This document shows, piece by piece, positions 1-6,871 of a stretch of DNA of 64,000 nt. The notes under the pieces are model-generated. The model had not been told where the DNA came from. It worked only from the letters and a program-made list of their open reading frames with translations, and did no database searches. A program made the position numbers and the translations under genes. The stretch spans positions 186,001 through 250,000 of the forward strand of contig NZ_RCCV01000005.1 of NCBI RefSeq assembly GCF_003664255.1. Reading direction: 5' to 3'. This stretch comes from Micromonospora sp. M71_S20. Lineage in GTDB: Bacteria; Actinomycetota; Actinomycetes; Mycobacteriales; Micromonosporaceae. Position 1 is the first letter of the stretch; each line of letters starts with the position of its first letter.

Positions 1-961
1 GATCTCCGGACTTGCTCATCATGAGGGCGCGGTGTAGCTCGATATGGGTGGCGAACCGGGTCAGCGCTGGCGGTCGGAGTCGGTCGGCGTCGGTCTGGGC
101 CTGTTCGCCGGGGCCGACCATGCCGAGTCGGGCGTAGAGCATCGACCGGAAGGTAGCCATTCGCCAGGCGGGTACGGCGGCGTCGGAGATCTCCCCGTCT
201 GGTGAGGCAGCTAGATCGAAGATCCGTCGTGCGTCCTCATCGGCCGTGATGGCTCCGCCGATGTCGCCTCGTCCGGCGGCGACGTGTGCGCGGGCCATCA
301 GTGCCTGGAGGCGTCCGAGCGATGGCCGGTCGGACAGGGCGATGGCTTCGTCGGCGTACCGCTTGGCGACGGGCAGGGCCGCGCCTTCGTAGGCCAGGGC
401 GATGGCGGCCCGGCCGCGTACCCAGACCCGGACGGTGAGGTCGTCGGAGCGGTCGGCGGCAATCCGGGCGGTGTCGTACCAGCCGATCGCCTCGGTCGGG
501 TCCTTGGTCGTCTTGCCGTAGGTGGTGAGCGCGCGGGCGGCGGTCGCCCACATGGTCGGGGAGTCGAGCTGCTGTTGCAGGACGACGAGGTCACCGGCGA
601 GCCGGGTCTGGAGGTTGTCGGCACCGATCTCCATGTAGTCGCGGCCGTACTGGTCGACCCGGTCGCGCCAGCGGTCCTCGCTGTCGCGGCGGCCGGCGAG
701 GGCGGCGGTGAAGCCGGACCGGATCAACTCGTTGGCCGCGATCGGGCCGATTGTGGCGGCTTTGAGGAGGTGCCTGCGTCTCACGTCCGGGTCTCCCAAC
801 GCTCGCCCGTAGGCGAGCACGATGTCCGGCGTCGCGGTCCGGCGTCCCGCCTCGACGTTGCTCAGGTGCGATGCCGAGTAGCAGGTACGGGCCGCGATGG
901 AGGCCAGCGTCACGCCGGCTTCAGTACGAGCCTGCCTCAGTTGTGCGCCGAGGTCATCCAT
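1..961 (-). CDS. XRE-family helix-turn-helix regulator, C-terminus cut by window edge
   Basis: Reading leftward from the ATG at 961 the frame stays open to base 1, so the C-terminus lies outside the window. The N-terminus (MDDLGAQLRQARTEAG, then LASIAARTCYSASHLSNVEAG) is a typical XRE/Cro HTH of about 60 residues. The remaining ~260 residues are alanine-rich helices with AEAIALSDR/LGRLQALMARAHVAAG-like segments that look like TPR repeats. Actinobacterial proteins of this build are usually peptide- or ligand-responsive transcriptional regulators. It is divergent from the second HTH regulator at 1306. The target is unknown; it sits in what appears to be an integrated element. Confidence 0.8.
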   Translation of the reverse strand, partial: MDDLGAQLRQARTEAGVTLASIAARTCYSASHLSNVEAGRRTATPDIVLAYGRALGDPDVRRRHLLKAATIGPIAANELIRSGFTAALAGRRDSEDRWRDRVDQYGRDYMEIGADNLQTRLAGDLVVLQQQLDSPTMWATAARALTTYGKTTKDPTEAIGWYDTARIAADRSDDLTVRVWVRGRAAIALAYEGAALPVAKRYADEAIALSDRPSLGRLQALMARAHVAAGRGDIGGAITADEDARRIFDLAASPDGEISDAAVPAWRMATFRSMLYARLGMVGPGEQAQTDADRLRPPALTRFATHIELHRALMMSKSGD

Positions 962-1154
962 CGGATCCCCTGTGAAAGGTCCTGAAAGCATCGAGGCGCT
1001 TCCGTGCGTAGCCGTGCGGTCACAAGAGTAGTTCCCAGGCGCGGCCGGTGCGGTCGGTGTGAGAACCAGGCCTGGTCGCGTCGCCAGCCGGCGCGGCGGC
1101 ATCGGTCCTTCCAAGAGCAGTGCCGCCGCGCCCCTTCTCGCAGTGGAGGCGGGA

Positions 1155-1319
1155 ATGAGCGACGACGCTCCAGCCGAGAGCCGAGGCGAGCAGATCCAGC
1201 AGGCGGAACAGGAAGCGGCGCGACGGCGGATTCTCGCGCAGGCTGTGGCGGATCGAATACCAGCCGAGGAGACGACCCGGGCTGTACCGGATCGGCGGTG
1301 GCGTCGTGGACGGCATTGA
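1155..1319 (+). CDS. small 54-residue protein coupled to the downstream regulator
   Basis: ATG at 1155 is preceded by a good ribosome-binding site (GGAGGCGGGA). The product (MSDDAPAESRGEQIQQAEQE at the N-terminus) is charged, probably helical in the middle (QAEQEAARRRILAQAVADR) and ends in a basic arginine cluster. Its stop overlaps the GTG start of the next gene by 14 bases, which suggests translational coupling. I do not recognise a family. A longer upstream start at 1059 is possible but has no comparable ribosome-binding site. Confidence 0.45.
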   Translation: MSDDAPAESRGEQIQQAEQEAARRRILAQAVADRIPAEETTRAVPDRRWRRGRH

Positions 1320-2505
1320 GTTGTTGCCGGTGGGTCGGCGGGTGGCGTACTGGCGGGGGCGGCGCAAGCTGTCGCAGCAGGTGTTGGCGGATCGGTTGGG
1401 TAAGTCGAAGAGCTGGGTGGACAAGGTCGAGCGGGGCGTGCGTTCGCTGGACAAGGTGTCGACCCTTCAGGAAATCGCCGCCGTACTGCGCATCGACACG
1501 GCGGTGCTGCTCGGCCGGGACATCCAGCCGACCGAGGCTGCCGAGCGTGTCGAGGGTGTGGAGCGGATCCGGGCGGCTCTGTCGACGTACGAGATTGCGT
1601 TGGAGCGCCCGGCGGCCCACGGTGTGCTGCCGGTCGACCGGTTGGTGCGGCAGGCCGCACACGTGTGGACGACCTTTCAGCACGCCCGCTACCCGCAGGT
1701 GGTCGACCTGGTGCCGGGGCTACTGGCCGAGGCGCAGCGCACCCATACCCGCGACCCCGGCGCCGGACGGGTGCCGCTGGTGGAGGCGTACCGGGTGACC
1801 GGGTCGGTGTTGGTAAAGCTCGACGCCCCCGACGTGGCGTGGCTGGCCGTAGACCGGGCGATGCTCGCCGCCACCGGCGACCGGGTGCTGGTGGCTGCGG
1901 CTGCGGTGCAGCTCGGGCAAGTGTTGCGTGCCTCGGGCCGGGCGCGGGTGGCGAAATCGGTGATGCTGAGCGCCGCGTACCGCATCGCGCCACCGGTGAG
2001 CGATGCCGGCGACCCGGCGGAGCTGTCGCTGTGCGGGACGTTGTTGGTGCAGGCCGCCTTGGCCGCCGCCCGTGACGGGGACGACCGGGCCGCCGTCGAC
2101 CTGGTTGACGAGGGCGGCGAGATGGCGGCGCGGGTGGGCGACGGGCACGACCACTATCGGACCGGGTTCGGGCCGACGGCGGTGGAGTTGGCCCGCATCG
2201 CCGTGGCGGTGGAACGGGGCGACGCCGAGGAGGCCGTGGCGCGGCACGGGAGGGTGACCGTGCAGGACGGGTGGCGGTGGCTCAGCGTCGAGCACCGCGC
2301 CGCGTACCTCATGGATGTCGCCCGCGCCTACCTACACACCGACGACCCGGTCGGCGCTGGGCGGGTCCTGGTGGAGGCCGACCGAATCGCGCCAGCCGAG
2401 ATCCGGCAGCGGCCAGCCGGCCGCGACATTGTCGCCCAGGTCGTCCGGGAGTCCGCCGCCCCGACGACGCTCACCCACCTCGCCGCGGCCCTCGGGGTGG
2501 GCTGA
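1306..2505 (+). CDS. XRE-family helix-turn-helix regulator with TPR-like C-terminus
   Basis: This 399-residue protein starts at a GTG overlapping the preceding small ORF. Residues ~9-65 form an HTH (GRRVAYWRGRRKLSQQVLAD, then KSKSWVDKVERG), followed by a ~330-residue alanine-rich helical region of the kind found in actinobacterial regulators with TPR-like repeats. It probably binds DNA near its own locus and may sense a peptide or a partner protein. With the divergent regulator at 961-1 it forms a back-to-back regulator pair near the end of an integrated element. No target can be named from the sequence. Confidence 0.85.
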   Translation: MDGIELLPVGRRVAYWRGRRKLSQQVLADRLGKSKSWVDKVERGVRSLDKVSTLQEIAAVLRIDTAVLLGRDIQPTEAAERVEGVERIRAALSTYEIALERPAAHGVLPVDRLVRQAAHVWTTFQHARYPQVVDLVPGLLAEAQRTHTRDPGAGRVPLVEAYRVTGSVLVKLDAPDVAWLAVDRAMLAATGDRVLVAAAAVQLGQVLRASGRARVAKSVMLSAAYRIAPPVSDAGDPAELSLCGTLLVQAALAAARDGDDRAAVDLVDEGGEMAARVGDGHDHYRTGFGPTAVELARIAVAVERGDAEEAVARHGRVTVQDGWRWLSVEHRAAYLMDVARAYLHTDDPVGAGRVLVEADRIAPAEIRQRPAGRDIVAQVVRESAAPTTLTHLAAALGVG

Positions 2506-2748
2506 GCGGCGACCGCGCCGTTCCTGTCCCTGGCGCAGATCCGCAACCGACTGGTCCTCACCGCCCGAGCCATCCTCCGCCACCACCGACCCGGACCCGA
2601 CGGACGCTGCCCGATCTGCCGAACCGCAGGCTGCCCCGTGGCGACCGCCGCCCGAAACGTCCTCCGTAGCGCCGAGGAAGTACAGCAGCGGAGTACAGCA
2701 ACCGAACCGACCACACCCGACCGGGACGATCCCCAGCAGGCCGGCTGA
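2506..2748 (+). pseudogene. start-less ORF in frame after the regulator's TGA
   Basis: The reading frame continues for 80 codons directly after the TGA that ends the upstream regulator, in the same frame. The peptide looks like a real protein: FLSLAQIRNRLVLTARAILR, then a Cys cluster GRCPICRTAGCPVATAARNV, then a hydrophilic tail. Codon use is strongly GC3-biased. No ATG, GTG or TTG occurs before the Cys cluster, so it is either expressed from CTG (2524 or 2530), by stop readthrough, or is a decayed gene that lost its start. Function unknown; four cysteines could bind a metal. Confidence 0.4.
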
Positions 2749-2785
2749 CCTCGGACGACACCCGATCCGACCGCCCCGCCGACAG

Positions 2786-2830
2786 TTCGGGACGAAGAGG
2801 TCGTCGGTTCGAATCCGGCCACCCCAACCA
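2786..2830 (+). other. 3' fragment of tRNA-Pro(CGG): attachment-site copy
   Basis: The 45 nt hold the anticodon loop TTCGGGA (anticodon CGG), the 3' half of the anticodon stem, the variable loop, the T-arm with GGTTCGAAT, the 3' acceptor strand and an encoded CCA. The matching 5' half (acceptor 5' strand, D-arm, 5' anticodon stem) is absent upstream. A 3' tRNA fragment without its 5' half is the usual signature of the distal attachment site of an actinomycete integrative element inserted into the intact tRNA gene. The intact tRNA-Pro should lie to the left, outside the window. Site-specific integration into tRNA-Pro is known for pSAM2-type elements. Confidence 0.75.
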
Positions 2831-2836
2831 GAGGTA

Positions 2837-2869
2837 AGAGGGCACATCCAGTCGATGGATGCGCCCTCT
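2837..2869 (+). terminator. terminator hairpin following the tRNA-Pro fragment
   Basis: A 14-bp stem (AGAGGGCACATCCA / TGGATGCGCCCTCT, one A-C mismatch) encloses a 5-nt loop, 6 nt after the tRNA 3' end. It is probably the native terminator of tRNA-Pro, so chromosome proper starts here and the element lies to the left. Confidence 0.7.
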
Positions 2870-2956
2870 CGTGCCCCGCACAGGTCGGCGACACCCTCCA
2901 GCCTCACAGCGCCTACTGCGCGCTACGCCCTTCCTGTTGCTACAGATCTTGAATGG

Positions 2957-3730
2957 TCAGGTTGTGTCGGGTTCGAGTGTCAGTCCGGTGTGAGCGAGGA
3001 ACCCGTCGAGTAGGTCGGTGCGGTACTGGATGCTCTTGAGTCGGTTCTTGATGATCGCGAGGAGGTGGTCGACGCCGGTGACGGCGAGGTTGCCGATGCT
3101 GCGTTTGAGGTGGGACCGCACTGCCTCGGTTGGGTTGAGGTCCGGGGCGTAGGCCGGTAGCCGGATGACGGTCAGCCAGTCCCGGGCGTCGATCATCTGC
3201 CGCATGGCGGCGGAGACGTGGGTGTTCAGGTTGTCCCAGACGCACACGATCGGGCCGCCGAGCTGTTGGTGGGCGGCATCCAGCAGGGCGATGTAGTCGC
3301 GTTCGCTGAAGCTACGGCGCTCGTTCTTGCGGCCCCGGTGCACGATCGTCCGGTAGATGAACCGCGACCGCTGGCCGGGCCGGTAACAGGTCAACCCGGC
3401 GATCGAGACGCGACCGGAGCCCTTGCCGGAGACCGGGACCACGGGGGTGTGGCCGCGTCGTCCCCAGGTCCGCGCCTTTGGCGGGCGCAGCGTCTGACCG
3501 GCCTCGTCCTCGAAGACCAGCCACGCCTGCCGCTGCGCCGCTACCGTTTTCCCGCCGGCCACGTCTCCCGCCGCCAGGTGACGATCGCCGTCTCGTCCCG
3601 CTCGACCGCACGATGCGTGGGCACCTGCACCGACCAACCCAACCGGTACATGATGTTCGCCGTCCCGCGCAGCGTGTACCGGGTGCGAAACATCCGAGCG
3701 ATCAGGTCCGACACCCGAGCCAGGGTCCAC
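2957..3730 (-). CDS. IS630-family transposase, catalytic frame (orfB)
   Basis: The frame contains the DDE catalytic domain: first Asp in VFEDEAGQ, second Asp in VWDNLNTH, and Glu in NPTEAVRSH, with 35 residues between the second Asp and the Glu as usual for IS630. The N-terminal residues before GGKTVAAQ are out-of-frame translation of orfA and are probably not made; the real product should enter this frame by -1 slippage at 3547-3553. No internal stop interrupts the catalytic domain. Confidence 0.85.
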   Translation of the reverse strand: MDPGSGVGPDRSDVSHPVHAARDGEHHVPVGLVGAGAHASCGRAGRDGDRHLAAGDVAGGKTVAAQRQAWLVFEDEAGQTLRPPKARTWGRRGHTPVVPVSGKGSGRVSIAGLTCYRPGQRSRFIYRTIVHRGRKNERRSFSERDYIALLDAAHQQLGGPIVCVWDNLNTHVSAAMRQMIDARDWLTVIRLPAYAPDLNPTEAVRSHLKRSIGNLAVTGVDHLLAIIKNRLKSIQYRTDLLDGFLAHTGLTLEPDTT

Positions 3731-4032
3731 CGCTGATCACTATCGAAGCCGTGCGCCGCCGGGCCCTCATCCAGGGCATCGGCCAGCCGCCGCAGCCGCC
3801 CCTCATCCAGCCGGCACCGAGACCCACCAGGCCCTTTCGACGCCAGAGCCTGCTCACCACCGGCCTGCCACCGTTTACGCCAGCCGTACACCGCGGTCTG
3901 CGACACCCGCAGCCGACGCGCGATCTCCGGCACCGACACGTCCTGGGCGAACCACCCCGCCGCCTGCCGTCGTACCGCCTCACGCTTCGCCCGCCCCCGC
4001 GCGGACAACCCACCTCCATCGGGATACCTCAT
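3541..4032 (-). CDS. IS630-family transposase, upstream frame (orfA)
   Basis: This 163-residue frame carries the N-terminal DNA-binding part: a homeodomain/HTH region (SVPEIARRLRVSQTAVYGWR, residues ~33-52) and the linker ARVSDLIARMFRTRYTLRGT. It ends at TAG (3543-3541) just after a perfect G GGA AAA slippery heptamer (plus-strand 3547-3553). Slipping back by one base there joins it to the catalytic frame as WPAGK-TVAAQRQ. Many IS630-group transposases are made this way, so the functional product is probably the fusion of both frames, about 350 residues. Confidence 0.85.
   Translation of the reverse strand: MRYPDGGGLSARGRAKREAVRRQAAGWFAQDVSVPEIARRLRVSQTAVYGWRKRWQAGGEQALASKGPGGSRCRLDEGRLRRLADALDEGPAAHGFDSDQRWTLARVSDLIARMFRTRYTLRGTANIMYRLGWSVQVPTHRAVERDETAIVTWRRETWPAGKR
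3547..3553 (-). promoter_or_regulatory. probable -1 ribosomal frameshift site in the transposase
   Basis: On the minus strand the heptamer G GGA AAA is in the orfA frame, two codons before its TAG. It matches the X XXY YYZ rule, and a -1 slip enters the DDE frame directly. Confidence 0.7.
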
Positions 4033-4092
4033 CCCATCGATCTACCCCAGCCCAAGGCCATCAGGCAGACCACTTCGGACGAACCTGGCCAT

Positions 4093-4509
4093 TCAAGATC
4101 TGTAGCAGGTCGGCGAATCCATGATGCGAATCTTGTCTACCGTCCAGAAACCCGTGGGATTCGTCGAGTTGTTAACGTAGGTGCTGGGGTGAAGACAGTA
4201 GGTGTAGCCGTTGGTGTAATGCAGCAAGGCTCCGTCGTCATTCCGGGAGTTGTATACGTAGTAAGACCCGTAGGCGCCAGAGCTCAGGTTCTGGTAACTG
4301 CCGGTGATGTCCTGGTAGGCCGCAGTCCAGTCCCTCGCGGTCCAGTTGGCCTGGGTCTTGTAGAAGCAGACCTGCGGGTAGCCGCATCCGTAGGCCGTGC
4401 CGGCGGGGCCGACGTCACCTGCGATGGCGGGTGAACTCGAGCCGATTGCCGCAGAGACGACCGCAAAAGCTGTGGTCAACCCGGCTGCGAGAAGCTTCTT
4501 TACGCCCAT
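4093..4509 (-). CDS. secreted peptidase inhibitor family I36-like protein
   Basis: Start ATG at 4509 is chosen because AAGGAG lies about 11 nt upstream and a signal peptide follows at once (MGVKKLLAAGLTTAFAVVSA, cleavage near AIAG-DVGPAG). The mature ~105 residues hold four conserved-looking cysteines (YGCGYPQVCFYK, YTYCLHPS, DSPTC) and aromatic-rich strands, matching secreted actinobacterial I36-type inhibitors. The last three residues (YRS) and the stop come from the insertion sequence: removing the element and one TA restores ...DSPTC followed by TAG. The protein is thus changed only by a three-residue tail and is probably still functional. Confidence 0.75.
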   Translation of the reverse strand: MGVKKLLAAGLTTAFAVVSAAIGSSSPAIAGDVGPAGTAYGCGYPQVCFYKTQANWTARDWTAAYQDITGSYQNLSSGAYGSYYVYNSRNDDGALLHYTNGYTYCLHPSTYVNNSTNPTGFWTVDKIRIMDSPTCYRS

Positions 4510-4887
4510 TGTCCGGTGCACTCCTTGCCGTAGGGGCCGCAACAACACACAAGTAGCCGTGCGACTGCGTGGCGTAAAGGGCAAAGACGCCCGGACGGTC
4601 AGGTAGAGACATTGATCACAACCTTTGGTTACCTGCGACAGATCCCGTCGGATACCAGCGTAGTGACTAAAGGCGCAGGTCAATCAGTTCCACGTCGGCA
4701 GCGCGACGACGTTCGATCGAAAGACAGGCCGGCGAGCTCCGTGGCCGGCTGATCGCCCGCATTTCCATGCGGGGCTTGACCTATTTGTTCCGCCCCGAAA
4801 GCCGTTCGACCGCGCCCATCCGTCGCGTTCGATGAGATGCAGCGGCGAGGAACAGCAACCGTGTCGGCGCGCGCTCAGTCCTGTCGC

Positions 4888-5361
4888 TCAGTCGTGTCGC
4901 TCGGTGCGCGCGATCTCGGCGAACGCGGCGGCCAGGTAGCCGTCGAGGGGCCGGCCGGTGACGGCGAGCAGGTCGGCGACGAGCAGCGGCGCGTGCCGCG
5001 CCACGGCGGGCGGGTCGGGCGGCGACTCGTCGCCGTCCGGGTCGTAGACGCCGAGGGCGCCCGCCAGCAGGACGAGCACCACGTGCGGTTCGACGTCGGG
5101 CCGCCACTGCGCGGCGTCGCGGACGCAGCCCTCGAGCACCTGACGGACGTCGTCGCCGTCCAGGCCGTCCGGGTGGGTCTCCTCCAGCAGCAGCCGGACC
5201 ACCGCGCCGAGCACCAGGCCCGACCGTTCGGCCGCCGCGAGCCGGGCCACCGCGACGTCGTACGCCTCGGGTGCACGCTCGCGCGCGGCGGCGACCGCGT
5301 CGGTGGCGGCGGTGGCGATCTCGCGGGCCGGTGCGGGCAGGTGTCGCCAGGTGGTGGTCAT
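4888..5361 (-). CDS. hypothetical 157-residue helical protein
   Basis: ATG at 5361 opens MTTTWRHLPAPAREIATAAT and the frame shows strong GC3 bias to the stop. The sequence is all-alpha and acidic, with LVLGAVVRLLLEETHPDG and VLVLLAGALGVYDPDGDE. It is divergent from the MFS exporter at 5494 with about 130 bases between. I do not recognise the family; it resembles helical C-terminal halves of TetR-type regulators but has no HTH, so regulation of the exporter is only a guess. Confidence 0.65.
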   Translation of the reverse strand: MTTTWRHLPAPAREIATAATDAVAAARERAPEAYDVAVARLAAAERSGLVLGAVVRLLLEETHPDGLDGDDVRQVLEGCVRDAAQWRPDVEPHVVLVLLAGALGVYDPDGDESPPDPPAVARHAPLLVADLLAVTGRPLDGYLAAAFAEIARTERHD

Positions 5362-5493
5362 CCCGACCAGGATCGCAGAGAGGTACGACGCCCCGCCGGC
5401 ACGCTCCCGGTGTGACACCGCGCACACGGTGAGCGGCAAACTCCGAGCGAAAAGGTCTCGCGCTGCGTCACACCCAGAGCACAGAATCGGGGG

Positions 5494-6777
5494 ATGCTCA
5501 GTCGCGCCCTGCCCCGCCGTCCGGAAGCCCGGCGGATGCTCATCGGCACGCTGTTGTCGGCGATCGGGCGCGGTCTCACCCTGCCGTTCCTGTTCATCTA
5601 CCTGACCGACGTCCGGGGTCTCACCGACACCCGCGCCGGCCTGGTGATCGGTTGGTACGGCGTGATCACGCTGGCGCTGTCGCCGATCGGCGGCACGCTC
5701 ATCGACCGGTTCGGCGCCCGCCGGATCCTGCTGACGGGCCTGGTGATCGAGGCGGTCGGCACCGGGTCGCTGGCGCTGGTCGACTCGAGCGCCTCGGCGT
5801 TCGGGGTGATGACGCTGGTCGCGATGGGCAGCTCCGTCATCTGGCCCGGGCAGAACACGATCCTCGCCTCGCTCACCGACGCCGACGAGCGGCAGCGGGT
5901 CTTCGGGCTGAACTTCGCCCTGCTCAACCTCGGCATCGGCCTCGGCGGCCTGACCTCCGGCGCGATCGTCGACACGACCCGCGCGGTCACGTTCCAGACG
6001 ATCTACGTGCTCGACGCGATCAGCTACCTGATGCCCGCGCTGATCCTGCTCACCCTGCCGCACGTGGGCCACCGACTCGCCGCCGCAGCGGCCGCGGACC
6101 GGACGTCGGCCGGCGGCTACCTCACCGTGCTGCGCGACCGCCCGTTCCGGCGGCTCGTCATCTTCGGCCTCGTCCTGACCACCTGCGGCTACGCGCAGAT
6201 CGAGGTCGGTTTCACCGCGTACGCCGTGCGGGTGGCCGAGGTGACGCCGCGCGTGGTGGCCTGGGCGCTGGCCGGCAACACGGTGATGATCGTGCTCTCC
6301 CAGCTGCTGGTGCTGCGGCGGATGGAGGGGCGCAGCCGGACGGGCGGGCTGGCGGTCGTGGGCGCGGTCTTCGCGATCGCCTGGCTGGTCCTGGGTGCGG
6401 GGGGCGTGGTCGGCCCGAGCAACGCGCTGATCGCCGCCCTCTGCGTCGTGGCCTGCTCGGCGATCTTCGGCTTCGGCGAGACCCTGCTGTCGCCGGTGAT
6501 GCCGGCGCTGACGAACGCGCTCGCCACGGACGCGCTGCGCGGCCGGTACAACGCCATGAGCTCGATGATCTTCGGCATCAGCGGAGTGATCGGCCCCGTC
6601 ACGGCGGGCCCGCTGCTCGGGGCGGCCGACGGCCGGATCTGGGTCGGGGTGGTCGTCAGCGGCTGCCTGGTGGCCTCGCTCATCGCGCTCTCCCTGCGCC
6701 GGCTGCTCACGCCGGCCCAGGACGGCCGCGCGCCGGCCGCCCCGCCGGCCGCCGAACCGGCCCCCGCGCAGGCCTGA
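5494..6777 (+). CDS. major facilitator superfamily transporter
   Basis: The 427-residue protein has about 12 hydrophobic segments. Features include GRGLTLPFLFIYLTDVRG in the first helix and the loop 2-3 motif SPIGGTLIDRFGARRILL (MFS motif A, GxLxDRxGxRR) near residues 65-80. The C-terminus is a hydrophilic Pro/Ala tail. It is probably a drug or metabolite exporter in the cytoplasmic membrane; the substrate cannot be read from sequence. It ends at a strong bidirectional terminator. Confidence 0.85.
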   Translation: MLSRALPRRPEARRMLIGTLLSAIGRGLTLPFLFIYLTDVRGLTDTRAGLVIGWYGVITLALSPIGGTLIDRFGARRILLTGLVIEAVGTGSLALVDSSASAFGVMTLVAMGSSVIWPGQNTILASLTDADERQRVFGLNFALLNLGIGLGGLTSGAIVDTTRAVTFQTIYVLDAISYLMPALILLTLPHVGHRLAAAAAADRTSAGGYLTVLRDRPFRRLVIFGLVLTTCGYAQIEVGFTAYAVRVAEVTPRVVAWALAGNTVMIVLSQLLVLRRMEGRSRTGGLAVVGAVFAIAWLVLGAGGVVGPSNALIAALCVVACSAIFGFGETLLSPVMPALTNALATDALRGRYNAMSSMIFGISGVIGPVTAGPLLGAADGRIWVGVVVSGCLVASLIALSLRRLLTPAQDGRAPAAPPAAEPAPAQA

Positions 6778-6820
6778 CCACCGGACGGAGAACCCGGCCC
6801 CGGCCCGGCCACCGGACGAC

Positions 6821-6854
6821 GACGGGCCCCGGAGCATTCGCTCCGGGGCCCGTC
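6821..6854. terminator. bidirectional terminator between MFS and 5'-nucleotidase genes
   Basis: A perfect 15-bp stem (GACGGGCCCCGGAGC and its complement) with a 4-nt loop lies between two convergent genes and can serve both. Confidence 0.85.
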
Positions 6855-6871
6855 GGTACTTACCGCTGCCG

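Larger units (their letters stand above)
2941..4104. mobile_element. IS630-family insertion sequence, complete
   Basis: Terminal inverted repeats of about 21 bp (CAGATCTTGAATGGtCAGGTT at 2943-2963; its complement with one mismatch at 4082-4102) are flanked by TA dinucleotides at 2941-2942 and 4103-4104, the target duplication expected for the IS630/Tc1 group. Inside are two overlapping leftward transposase frames with an intact DDE motif, so the element looks complete and possibly active. It separates the tRNA-Pro fragment side from the peptidase-inhibitor-like gene and lies exactly in the latter's stop codon. Confidence 0.9.

Noticed and set aside
2328..2907. Three minus-strand ORFs with peptides such as GWPDSNRRPLRPEL and VAGFEPTTSSS
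   Set aside because: These are antisense translations of the tRNA-Pro fragment region, a well-known annotation artefact; codon bias favours no gene here.
4888..6837. 649-residue minus-strand ORF spanning the MFS gene
   Set aside because: Only the last 157 codons (from ATG 5361) have coding character; the rest is antisense to the exporter.
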